Assembly (NCBI GenBank): GCA_012845835.1
Contig: JABAKD010000017.1
Coordinates: forward strand, 1,510,001-1,574,000
Source of the DNA: Undaria pinnatifida
Lineage: Eukaryota; Sar; Phaeophyceae; Laminariales; Alariaceae
Length of the DNA stretch: 64,000 bases
Direction of reading: 5' to 3'
Part shown: in pieces, positions 1 to 12,400 of the stretch
Layout: the number at the start of each line of letters is the position of its first letter
Position numbering within the stretch: position 1 is the first letter of the stretch
Program-made: the position numbers and the translations under genes
The notes under the pieces: generated by a model
What the model saw: the letters and a program-made list of their open reading frames with translations, nothing else
Told to the model about the DNA's origin: nothing
Databases searched by the model: none

Positions 1-625
1 ATAGAGGTGGCACTTTTCTGCTTTTTTTCCCGAATAACGGGACCCCTTAACGCCTTCACTACCGGAAACCCATTTTTTTACAAATTTACTTGAAGTTCGT
101 ATACGGAGGGATTTTGGGGCTCTGAAGGGGTCAACCCAAAAAATCGCCCGAACGTCAAACTTTTTTTGCAACACGAAAGCTTTTGTTTGTACCTAGGCCG
201 CGGGTTTGGAAAAAAAAAACACATTTTAAAGCTTATAGAGGTAGCACCTTTTCCTTCTTTTTTTTCTGAGTAACGGGACTCCTTAACGCCTTCACTACTG
301 GAAACCTCTTTTGGGGGAAAATATAATTGAAGTTAGTATAGAGGGATTTTGGGGCTCTAAAGGGGTCAGCCCAAAAAATCTTCCGAACGTCAATCATATT
401 TTGCAACAAGAAAGCTTGTGTTTGTACCTAGGCCGCGGGTTTGTTTATAAAAAAGCACAATTTTAAGTTTATAGAGGTAGCACCTTTTCCTTCTTTTTTT
501 TTTTTGCTGAATAACGGGACCTCTCCTTCGCCCCAAATCGTCCGGATAAAAATCTTTTTTTGCGATACCAACTTTCTTTCTTTTTCTTTTTTGCATCCCT
601 AGGCCATGGGGTTTCATTCATTTCA
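1..625. repeat. Tandem repeat, period about 235 bp, with MITE inside
   Basis: Units start at 1, 235 and 471 with ATAGAGGTRGCAC. Two are full and one is partial. Each full unit contains a copy of the TTAA-type MITE (47-134 and 286-372) and the phrase GTACCTAGGCCGCGGGTTTG. The related phrase GTACCTAGGCCATGG is found at 8770 and, reversed, at 38740. Confidence 0.8.
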
Positions 626-627
626 CA

Positions 628-3600
628 ATGGCTGCACTTCCAGTTTTAGCCCAAAAATCAGATTCTTGGCTTGAGATACGGTTGTATAGAAGAGCTCTTG
701 AAGCGAAGAGCCCCATAGAAGAATGTGCTCTGTACCGCTACCGTAGCTTTATGAGACAAACCGACGAAAACGCCGTAAAATCGCGCGACTCACGTTGCTC
801 CTTGGCGGCGGCCAAACCTGCGTCTCTCGACGACCACTCTTACTACAGCTTGTGTTGTTTTGCGCTGGAAATGAAAATAGATTTCGAATTCTGGATTGTT
901 TCTGACAGCGTTGACGAGACCTTGTGCAACATATGTCTTCGTAATCTGAACGGCATGCGGTTACCCAGTCCGTGTGAATCCAATAAGAAAAAAAAAAACA
1001 AGGTGGGTTCAAGGCGCATATTCGTCGAACGCAAGAACAGGTCATTTCCGTATCAATCGATATCGTATCCGTTTTCGCTTCGACCTAACTGTTGGCGTGC
1101 GCACGTGACGTTGCGCGAAAAAAAAGTGTGTCAATTTGGGCTCATCCTCGTCGATCGCCTCCTTTCGAAAATTGTAGTCCTCGACAAAAAATAACTACAG
1201 ACAGAAAACACGCCGAACTCAAATTCCATGCAGTTTATCTCTAAAAGATGGCTGCGGCTCTAAGTGAATCTGATTATTTCCGTCAGTTTCGATCAGATTT
1301 CTGCTCAAATCTTCAAACGTCCCCATAGCAACACACATTACCATGAATACACGGCATTATGAAGAACAATAAGCACGTGTGGGCGTGCCGACGGACGGAC
1401 ACTGGATGAGCTGGATTGCGTTGGCTACTCTCGTGAGTGGGATCGTTCCTACCGAGCACGAAAAAAACTTCGTTAGTGACAAAAATATCTTGATTATATC
1501 CGTAAATTAGCGCTCATGCCACGTTTTTGACAAAAATAAAAGTTTTTGTTGAGGTACAGCATTTCTTGCTTTTTTTTCACAACTATCCAATCTCACGATT
1601 CGTGAAAAAGCATCACAATTCGCGAGAATGTCATATGTTCTTGCACATTCACCGATAGTTTTCGTAAATTGGCGCTCATGGCACGTGTCCTACCAAAAAA
1701 AAAAAGGTAAGATACCTACAATGGGACTCGAAGGGTGCGCCAGCTAGCGTTGGGCTGCGAAAGCAACTGAGTTAAATCGACACACGACGCGTATGAAAAT
1801 ATGTGGAAGTGTGGTGAGCTAAAGCTTTATTTTTCCCCATCCGCCGGAGGATAAAAAAAAAAAAAAAAAGTAAGAATCGTGACGTCATTCCTTAAAGTTT
1901 TTTTCCCCGAAACTATCTAAAATGATGTCCGTGGCAAATATCACGATTCGCGAAAACGTCATGTTTCCTTGCCCATTCGCTGTCATTTTAATGGCACTCT
2001 TTTTTGTTCAGTAGGAATGACCCTTGCATAGAATGAACGGTGAACGCAACACGCTCATTAGTCGGTAGTTTGGTTTTGAATACGGCGGTAACCGTAAGCC
2101 CCGATCAAGCCTAGAGTGTGTGTACATGCACGTTGCGCCTGTGTGTTCTGCGAGTATGAACCACTCGGTGCACACGACGAGTAGAGCTGCATACCGACAA
2201 CGTGCGAACGTCGGCTGCTGCTGTGTATCCCTGGCCTCTGGCGCTACGGTGCTTGTATTGTATGTGGCACTCGTACGAATATGTTCTGGATACGAACAGT
2301 TTCGTACTAAGAGACGTACCCGACCGTGCCCAAACACGGCTTGTGTCTTCTTCGAGATGGACCGCGATCTCGTACTCGTAGATGAGCGATGAGGGATCAG
2401 ACTGTGAGCGCGCATGGTTCAACATACTCTTTAACCTGTTCATATAGACTGTTGTAAAGTTTGTGGCCACAGAGTTTATCTCTCTACGATGACAAATCGA
2501 CATGCACACTGTGTGTACTGGACATCGATGGGCGGATGGAACACACGCGCACACACGATGCTCACGTACGTAAATCAGCATGGTATCCGTGGAGCGGCAG
2601 ATTGATTCTTGGTCTTATGCGTACTGGTAATATATGCTATCGGCTGGCTGTGCGCATGTGGTAACATTTGGTCATGGCAACAACAAGGTCGGAGTGCAGA
2701 CGTGCACGATTCTGTTAATACTACAGTAATTCGCTGTTCGTACATGCTCCCTTCCCTATTGTCTAAGGCTGACACCTACTGTAGTACTCCCGGCCTTGAA
2801 CGCTGCTGTGCCAGACGCTCGTACGATGTTTGTCTTACATGTGGGCTTAGAACGCCCAGTTTTGAATAGACAAGATGCAAGGGTACACTATTTTGAACGG
2901 AAATATAGTGACCGTTTAATAATTATTATGAAAATTACACGATGCTTACATTTATATTAAAGGTGGCATTACCTACCAGGTACCCGACCTCGTCGTACAA
3001 CAGGCGTTCAGCAGTGCCGATACGATACACAGAGAACGATACTTGTACTGTTATCGCTAGCATTATCGAATGAACAAGCGCCCTCCTAGGCATCCGGGCG
3101 ATGACACTGCTGCTGTGTGCAACACGCACCTCCCGTGAACAGGCGGTCCCAACGGTCGGACTCGCAAACTAGACTGCTGTTACCCTTGTTGTACCTTCAT
3201 GTCTATGATATCATGTGATGTTTTGTGCGTTGTGCGAAGCTTTGCCCGATACGGACTGCATGTCTTGGAAACAAATATATCCTCCTGAGAGGTATCTCCT
3301 CGTGACTAACCTCTCGGCTAGCATGAAGCTCTATAAGGACTACAAGCGCCTCTGGCTTCCTATCTATCACGTCACCGGGGAACGTACGCTCGCGCGGGTG
3401 GAACGGGCAAAATCTGACAGACGGTGAGCGTGAAAGTACTGGGAAAAAAGAAATCCAATACTAATTCCAAGTACTGCGTTGAAAAAAACGTGCGTTCAGG
3501 GAAGTGTCATTCTAGTTCCCAACTCGGAAAAAACGTACCTGTTAAAACTTGGAGCCTTGCCCGCATTCACACGGAACTAGGGTGTATCTCACAAGGTGTA

Positions 3601-5379
3601 AGAATCCTTCATCGTTGCCGTGCAGTGACGCTGGCGACAGCGTGCCCCCTCAGCCGCGTGCTGCGGAAGGTGTCCTCGGAACGGGTTGAGTCGTGGATCC
3701 ATATCCTCTGGGGTTTCATAGCGATATGTAGCGTTTTCAAAGGGGGCGTTTTTCGTCCATCTTTTTTTCAATTTTTTATTCCATGATCGTGATCCCCGCA
3801 CACGTGTGCGCTTTGTGTGCGAGCGACTGGCAGAGCAAGGGTCCTTCGCGCCCTCGTCGCGCCTCCTGGAGACGCTCACGGTGAGTCCACTTCCTTGGCT
3901 TGTTTCTCGTTAAGGCTAGGGTTTTTCTCCTGTCGGAGGGGAGGGTAGCTTGGCGTGTTTAGTGTACGGGGAGACAAAATATTTTATGAGAGAGTTTTTT
4001 GTTTTTCGGCTTTTCTTTTGTTTCACGGCCTAGCAAAGGGGTTCTGCACCTCTCTGTTGTGTCTGGTGTTGGCTCACCCAAAGCGTCTAATAGTCGGGCT
4101 GGCTACCAGCGTAGCTGCAATATTTCCCTGCGTCAGTTTCCTGTGCTACACAGCAGCAGCCGGCAACAGATTGAACGTCGATTTCTTGCCAGACCCTTCA
4201 AAAGGGAAGTCCAAGCAAGCCAAGCCGTTCCCCTTCTTTTGCTCTGCGCTGCGCGCTTTGTCAACATCCTTTTTGTCGTTTTCAATGTGGAGTCTCCCTA
4301 TAGTGCTCGTGGAACAGTGCCTATTTCCGTTATAGTACTTGTTAAATCGCTTCGCACGTCTGGAACCTTTTATCAGATAACTAATTTAGATCATAATCCC
4401 AATAGTGCTATTTAGTGCGCCTTACCTTTATAATGCCGGTATTACTGGCTGGCTCATACCGGCACTATAAGGATACCACGACTTTATTTTTCTAACTGCT
4501 TTCTTGACTGCACAACACCTGGTACACCGCAGTTTCTGCAGTGTACAGGGTCTCGTGCCAGTCTATTTTCAAGATAAAACGCAACGTTTTTTTGTTTTTT
4601 TCTTTTGGTTTTTGAAGCGTCATGAGGCCAAGCCCCACATGCCCATGCCCAACGCACCCATGCAGAGGGCTGTTAGCCTCCCACCAGCCCCCACCGCGCC
4701 AAGACCTTCCATCTCGGCAAGAACCGCACCTAATCTCCGGGAATTGAGTCCCAAGTCTCATGCGGGTGCCTCGTAAATTGCTAAAAGTGCCGTGGCGTTG
4801 TTGCCGAACCCAACGGGCGCCAAAACTCTTGTGTCTCCGTTTTATTCGGTGCTGGCTCTGTAAAACGCTGTCAAAAATGGTGAATACGCAAAAAAGGAGT
4901 CGAGAAGCGTAGAAATTCGTCGCAAAACGCAAATGCTTCAAAACAATACGCGCGATACGCCAGCGGGCGAGAATGATAGTGAAGGAGAGAGATCAAAGAG
5001 AGGCACACCCCCATATGCGTATCATACCGAGTACAGGATTAGCACATACATATCCATGCAAACACTCTGCGGCCCCGGACTCTATACCAGGTAGGAGTTA
5101 ATGTGAGGACAGCATTTTAAACGAAATCACTTCGTTCATGCTAATATAAATCAGGATATAAATGTACACCCGTTTTTTGTAGGTTTGGGCGTAGAGCCAA
5201 TATTACACCCAGCCAGCAAGCACCCAGCAGAAGGGATTTTTCTTCGCTTCTATCAAAGAAGCGAACAACACCTGATCCCACCCCTCCTTCCCCCCCCCCC
5301 CCCCACTCCTCATCGATTGGTGCTCTTCGCTTGCTCCGCGTGCCTCTTATAGCCGCGAGCTGCACTCACTCTTTCGAGG
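628..5379. other. No supported gene; fragmentary repeats
   Basis: The longest open frame (628-1194 +) has no recognisable domain and begins inside the edge of the tandem repeat. A short GC-rich open stretch at 3787-3882 followed by GTGAGT looks exon-like, but no acceptor or homolog could be named. A 14-bp imperfect hairpin with TRCCGGTAT arms sits at 4431-4470. TACCAGGTA occurs at 2974 and 5085. Confidence 0.5.
1715..1872 (+). mobile_element. SINE-3 retroposon, 5'-truncated
   Basis: It matches the element at 23080-23280 (opposite strand) through GGGTGCGCCAGCTAGCG, the CGACACACGACG segment and TTTTTCCCCATCCGCCGGAGG. It ends in about 18 A residues. No target duplication was identified here. 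Confidence 0.7.
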
Positions 5380-6314
5380 AGGAGGGTAGGTAGCGGGGGC
5401 TGATAGCGGGGGCTGAATTTGCACATCTAGGGCAACAGCCTGCTGTTTGTACTTGCTGTTAGTACCGCCGCGGCGTCGGAGAAAGCTAAGGGGAAAACTG
5501 CAGCAGTACTGGAAGCAGGAACCACGCTTGTTCTCCTTCAGCAGGGCGTCGCAGAGCAGAGAGGCGGAGGGAGCAATTTGCCGTCAGGAAAGCTCCGCGG
5601 GCGTAAGTTTTGCTTTTGTTCGGCGGGGAGGAAGCAACCGGCCCAGCTCTTGTGGTGGCCCACTCTGCAACAGCAGCAGCGGCAGCAGCAGCAAGCAGCG
5701 TGTGCTGCGTTTTGTTCCATTGTTCCTTTCCCTCGTTTCACACGGTACATTTTTGTTCAAGTGTTTTTTCCCGACAGTTACGTTGAGGAAGGTGGAGGAT
5801 AGCTGCTCTTGTTTGTGCTGTCTCCTCGAGCAAGAGGAAACAAGACCATCGTCACCATCAAGGAGCAGCGGCAGCAGTAGTGTTACCAGCAGCAGCAGCA
5901 GCTATAAAGCCGTGCTATTTATTTAGTACCTGGTAGCAGGCTACAACGTCTACTATCTGTTTGCACCCACTGGGTCTGTTGGCGTTTGAGGTACATCACC
6001 GGCTGCAGTTTAATCGACGGCTGGCTGGCTCTCTGGCTCTGTGGCATCAAGTGACGCCCGTGATCTCTACTTCTGCCACTCAAAACAACGCGAAATTATT
6101 CGCGGTGCTTGCTGAGGAACAGCAAGGGTGAGAGGGGGGGGGGGGCAGCAACAATTGCAGCAGACACTGCAGCAGCAGCAGCTACTCGTGCAGCACTAGC
6201 TAGATCTTACTGCAGCAGCCGCGGCATTAGTTACAGCAGCAGCAGCAGCAGCAGCAAATACAGCAGCAATTGCAGCAGCAGCAAAGGTAGCAGCAGCAGC
6301 CATACTCGGCAGGG
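5380..6314 (+). promoter_or_regulatory. Probable promoter / 5' UTR with CAG/AGC microsatellites
   Basis: The stretch before the myosin start is GC-richer than the rest of the left arm and full of CAG/AGC/GCA triplets (5660-5700, 5860-5905, 6150-6300). A GTAAGT at 5603 could be the donor of a non-coding first exon. No TATA box or initiator is claimed. The triplet tract gives open reading on both strands, so the Ser-, Gln- and Cys-rich ORFs there are treated as artefacts. Its role as promoter is inferred only from position. Confidence 0.4.
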
Positions 6315-6449
6315 ATGTCTTTGGAATCGGGGCAGCTGGTGTTTGTAAAGGATGAGTCGGAGGGATGGGTGCCGGCGACGGTCGGGGCTACAAACGGGCA
6401 GGGGGATGAAATGTCGCTGGAGCTGGTGCACGAGAACGGCACTTCCGAG
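6315..6449 (+). CDS. Myosin exon 1: start codon and SH3-like N-domain
   Basis: The exon has 45 codons and ends in phase 0 at GAG before GTGAGA. It encodes an N-terminal myosin SH3-like stretch with the hallmark EGWVPA and an acidic-glycine ENGTSE turn. The ATG at 6315 is the first Met in frame, because a TAG lies in frame at 6288. Joining it to exon 2 gives ENGTSE-MVTKISE, which reads without a gap into the usual linker before the motor. Reading through the donor meets a stop after five codons. The distance to exon 2 (22.7 kb) lowers certainty, but phase and domain order agree. Confidence 0.8.
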
Positions 6450-9400
6450 GTGAGATACGTCAAAGACTAATATTTTTCAAGGATGATATGATTAACCCCT
6501 TTAGAGCCCCAAAACCCGTCCGTGCGCTAATTCCAAGTAACTTGTCCCTACAAAAGGGTTTCCAGTTGTAGAAGGGGTTCCCATTCGGGACGTGTTGGCT
6601 TGAATCCCGGGGACGTTGCAAGTAGAAAAGAGGGGGAAAACAATTGAACATCAAAGGGAAAAATAACCCCCCGGCAACCAGCACCCCAACACCGGCCAGC
6701 GCAGACGAGTGTATAGCTTGGTCTATATTATTACAATATTGGTAACCACTATCTAACAAATAACTTGCTGGAAATGCTGGTATTTTCGGCTTTTGGCGTT
6801 ATCCACCGGTGTGTTAACGTGATACCCCTTCGCCCGTGCATCGCGTTCTTGGTGTAGTCCTCGCCTTGAAGTCTCGAGTTAGCCCTCACGAAGGAAGGGT
6901 TTCCGTTGAATATGCAGGCGTTTGTATCTCGGGGAAGGGGAACATTTAAATGTCACCTCAACTTTCCATGTTGCCCCTCGAGGGCAGAGTTGTAACCGGT
7001 GATCACCCGTGCACAGAACACTACCTACAATCCCCGCTATTTGTCTGTTTTTGCCAAAATATAAAAGATAAGGTCAGTTGTGAGACCGAGAATTTCGTCG
7101 AAGCTCGTACTTTACTTGCAAGCTGCGTGTGATCCTTCAATCGCGCTGGCGTGCTTCGGGTGTAGGGTATTTAGACTAAACGAGTACCACTTCTCTAGTC
7201 AATGGCTTCTTGGTTCGTGACCTCTCCTTGGCAATTATGCCCGATTACCGTATTTTGGCCTTGTGGTACATAAGGCGAGGTGTTTTACGGGTAAGTACCG
7301 GTGTTTGGTTTGGGCTCCGTGAGTACGTATCGCCCCCTACCCCCTTTTAATGAAAGCCATAATATTCCATAGACACCCCTGCGCTTCCGGGCCTGCCTTT
7401 CCTGGACGTAAATCCATGGACTCAGGACTTACTTTAGTGCAGTCACAAGGGTATGACGACTCGCACTTTGCGCTCTCGCCTTCCGGAGGCTCGTGCGGAG
7501 GGCTAGTTATATTGCTGCTCCACTAAGTGGGGGCAAGGTGCCAAATGGGATCAGGTCCGGGTGTACTCGTGGAGAGGTGTTGACGAATAAACATGACATG
7601 GAGGTAGCATCGGTGTGGTCTGTTGGACACCCCGTTTCACCGTAGAACACGAAAACGCTCGCGGGCAGCGTTTATGTACTCGTACGGTTCATGGGTTCGA
7701 AGAACGCGCCGTCGCATTTGCTTTCCGGGCGCCGAGCTCCGAGCAGCTCCGCTGGCTGCGGCAGGCTACCACATTTGTTTTGCACTTTGAGCTTGCGCTG
7801 TAACTACTGTGCTACTTACTGCGACAATGGCGGCGACGACTTGGCTAGTGACGGCTTGGCTAGCCGTCGAGCCCGAACAGTCTGTGGTAATGGTTGTGCG
7901 CGAGCGCTCCGACCCCTTTATCGCCATCCCCGCTAGCCAAACTGGTGCTCAAATAATTCAGCTGCAAATGTTGGAGTGACACCTGCGAGTCATGCCGAAC
8001 TACTGGTAGCAGCCCGACCCTAGCTCAAAAATCAAAATGGATTCATAGGATGCAGAATCTTATATGGTTCAGCAAATACATAATAGGGTTTCCAAACTAC
8101 TTAAGATGCTCTTCGATACTCCCGAGGATATCTCTATACGTCTCCTGTTGGCTTCCGCTGGTAATGGCGTCATATTTTTTGCCAAAAAAATGAAAGGTAA
8201 TTACGAAAGCACGGGCTATAATGTATGTTGTACCTGTTAAATCAACGAGGTATTTTTTAAGTACGTCAGCTGTGATTTTGGCCGTAGTCCGTCGTTGCGT
8301 CTTGACCTTGCGTCTTGACCTTCTCTTCGTCATTTGTGATTCGATGGTATGTAACTTTGAGGAGTTATCGTACCGCGGAGCAAGCAATTCGGGAGTGATT
8401 ACTCTACCGTGTTATGTGGCACTCGCGCTTTCTTAACCTTTTCCACGCTAATTCCAAAATGGCTTGTCCCAAAAAAGGAGTTGAAGTTCATAAGGCGTAA
8501 TCTAGCCAGGGCCAGCTACCCGGTTTCTTAGCAAGAGAGCCGGTACATTGTATAGATACGCCTTCTTTACAGTGGAACGCTGTAAACTAGACACTCTTCG
8601 GACAGGTCATGATACAGACCATGTATAGGAAGATGACGTATGCTACGATAGAGGTATATGGTATACCTATTTTGGCTGAAAGGGTTCTGAATGACGGGGC
8701 TCCTTAACCGAAAATCGTCGGGGAAAAAAAAAATAATAGGACTTTTTGTTTGCACGATTCTCGTTGTGTACCTAGGCCATGGAATTTTTCATCCGACAAA
8801 ATAATAGGACATTTTTTTTGCACGATTCTCGTTGTGTACCTAGGCCATGGAATTTTTCATCCGACAAAATAATAGGACATTTTTTTTGCACGATTCTCGT
8901 TGTGTACCTAGGCCATGGAACTTTTCATCCGGTAGCAGTTTTAATTTTCTCCAAATTAGTTTTTGGGAGAGGTCGTGAGCTCCCAAATTGAGGAACACCT
9001 CAGAAAATAAGTGGCGCATCTTTATCGTAGCACGCGTCAGATGCTGTATCTGCCGTCGTTTCTTTAACAAGAAATCTAGCCAGGGCCGGTGTCCCGGTTT
9101 GGTGTATGAGTAGAGAGCCGATATACTGCGGCAACCCAAGACACGTATGCTGCAAAAGACTGTAAACTACAAGTAGACACACCTCAGACAGATGATGATC
9201 TAGATCACATAGATCGTATAGATCCTGTATCTGCCGTTGTGAGATGTGCAGGATCTGTATACATGGAGTACAACCCAAGAAACATGTGCCTGGTCATGCC
9301 GACCGTACGGCTCCCACCCGGTACCATGAACTATCATATATATATACAGATCTTCCCTGCAGATCTAGATCATCAAGTGGAGATCGGTGATCTGTGTCCG

Positions 9401-12400
9401 ACGTGTCGAACTATAAGAGAGTCATCTCACGAGAGGGGTGCATCAGAAGATTTTAAGAATTTTCTGAGCTACGAACACGAGGAGCTCGGTGTAATCATCA
9501 CCCCAAACATGGCCTCGAACGCGTTCGCTCAAGCGATCCGACCAATACTTCTATTCTCCATTAATAGATGAATAGTCCTAGAACAAATATTACTCGCAAA
9601 GGTATCAGACTTTTGGTAACGGGTAGTTCCTCGCTTGATGAGGTCAAACGTAGCAGTACCAGAAACGTTGTCCCAAAAAGTACATCCCCTCTCTCGAGTC
9701 CCCCCTCCCCCTCCTACCTTGGGATGACAATGCACTATTACACTGGCTGCGGGAGCTGCTAGCGTTGTGCCACAGTGTGTTGACTGTTGACGTACAGTAG
9801 TACCTTCTACAAGACGCCTCATAGTACAACGGAAACCCGTCGATATGCGCGCACATTGTTCCAGGAGTGCATTGGCCGTTGACGTACTGTACGTTCTACA
9901 AGACGCCTCATAGTACAACGGAAACCAGTCGATATGCGCGGTACCCAGAGCCGAGAGGGTGGCACGCAACGTAGAAAAGAGGGGGAGGGAGGCCGTGAAC
10001 ACGAGGGGCCGTGAATACGAGGATCGAAGTTGCTTCCGGCACGGATGACTTGGGCTTTGTGGATCCCTTTACTACCTTACTCTTTGTCGGCTTTTTCTTT
10101 TTTTTTATTCGTCAAGCAACAACCGAACACCCAGCCAACTGCCTGTGAAAGTATGGCCCCAAATCTGCACTTCTTTTTGGATATTTGCTCTTCGCGAGTC
10201 AAGCCAAATCGCATGAAAATACACCTGCGGCAGGGAGCCTTCGGCGGGGCCCTCCGCCCCTCCCCCTCCCTCCCTCGCCAGCGGGGGGGGGGGTGGAGAT
10301 CCCGGCTTCGCCGCGACATATTTCGCCTCCGCCACTCTTGGAGTCCAAGGTACTGGCTGCTTGCTCATTCAGTACATACTAAACTGGCTTTTGCCTCAGC
10401 CAGTGCATATTGTACTGGCTGGAGCTACTAGGACCCTTAAGTGAAGCTTGTTCAATACCAGATACCTCTTACCGTGGCCCCTCACTAGCAGGGGGGAGGG
10501 GCGGAACATTACTCTGTACGGGTCCAGTGTTAAACTGCTGTCCCAGGAAGCACATACTGCGCCGGCAATGACTGGCTAGAGCTATCAGAGCCAAGGCCTA
10601 AGACTCGTGTATTTACAGTACCTGGCACCTCTCACCGGTATCTATTACATCATTGGCGTTGGGTAATGTGATTGTGGCACCTTTACTTACCTATGCCTGG
10701 TATATTGTAAGTATTTTATTTGCGATGCGTCATTTCTCTGTGTAGTGCTTCGTTACCACATAAATTGTATCTCCGTGTGGTATACAGTTATGTAGTTTCT
10801 GGTGCGTTCCACGGCCGTCAGATTTTGTCTCCCTTAGAAACGTGTTTTGTACTTTCCGTGCACAGATTGTTTAACATCACCCTGTTGACCCTGGTACAAG
10901 GTACATTGTAGTTCCAAGGCGAGTTGCCGACCGATATCCTTGATGAGGACACACACCCAATAATACGCGCGATCCAAGTATGAATCATGCACAGTTTGCA
11001 GAAATGAGTTTCGACGAAGTCTTCGATCTCAGCTGTACGAAGTGTAATTTAATTGGTTATGGCATAAATTGGAAGTGTATGGCAGAGAGGCAATGCGAAG
11101 AATCAGCGCGGACGTTTGTTGTGTTTTGCGTGCTGGGTGTCGTTGCGTACGTCCGTCGACTCAACGTTTTGCTGCTGCTGTAATGTGAAGATGTCAACGA
11201 CCAGGAACCTATCGTTCGAGTACCGAGTGTAACGAGTTTGGAGTGTGACCAGCATCATGACCATGTTTATCGCATCAGTTTTTTTTTTCTTGATGATGGT
11301 CATGAGGCTTAATTAGGTACCATACGTACGACCTGATAAGGATTTGTTTCTAACTACTGCGCCGGTATAATAGGCTATGATGTGTGAAGGATGTGTGGAT
11401 TTACATCGGCTTCTCGTGTGAGGTATTAATATTCCATTGTAGCGTGCACTGCTGTTTTTTACCTTGCTATCTTATCGTACATCATACATCTCGTACATAC
11501 ATCAATCATAGTATAATACATACATCATACATGCATCATATCGTACCAGCGAGAACCTGACCGTTGAAAGCCCGCTGTCACCGAGAGTGCGTTGTACTGT
11601 AAAATGTTGTGGACTATAGGTATGTTATAAAAATACAAATACTCTCCAGCTGTGAGATCGAAGGTTTTGTCGAAACTCATCTTTGCAAGCTGTGTGTGAT
11701 TCTCCGATCGCCCGTGTTACTGGGTGTGTGTCCTACCTCCTCAAGGATATAGGTCGGCGACTCCCCTTGGAACTACAGTGTAGCTTGTACCAGGGTCAAC
11801 AACACGGTGATGTTAGTCAGTTATATGTTGCATTTGCCTCGGTCGGCACAGCAGGAAGGACCCGGAAACCGGGTTGGCATGGGCTTCGTGTAGCGTAATA
11901 ATTGTTCGATTGTAGCTCACGTGAGAGTGTGTACTCTTCACGTTACACTGATATTTGCACCCATCTATGTTGAGCGCTTTTTTACTGCTGTTAATTGGCT
12001 GGCACACAAAATATTAAAAAAAATAAGATTACGCTTCAGCTGTGTGACCGACGAAAACGGAGTTTTTTTCATCAAACTCATACGAAGTAGTATGTCATGC
12101 ATCTTGTAGTTTGTGACAACAGAGCTCGTCTCTCTCTTGCCTAGGAAACAGCATCGGCACGGACAGGTTTTTGCTGGATGTAAATTGGCACAAAGGTCAG
12201 TTTAATGTCAAGAACAAATAAACATCGCACATCATATCGTACCGGTAGGTACCTGGCCTTGGAAGTTACTTGCCGTCACCGACGGCCCCTTACTACTATA
12301 TACTAGTCTGCTGGGTATACTGCCTCTAGATGTCTTATTTGCCTTGATCGACGCCATAATGCCCCGGAAACCCGAGGTTTAACACATACGCTTCTCCCCC

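Noticed and set aside
628-1194. 188-codon + strand ORF
   Set aside because: No domain, begins at the edge of a tandem repeat, codon composition like the surrounding intergenic DNA.
5447-6348. Ser-, Gln- and Cys-rich ORFs before the myosin start
   Set aside because: CAG/AGC microsatellite read in several frames. None is in frame with the myosin ATG without a stop.
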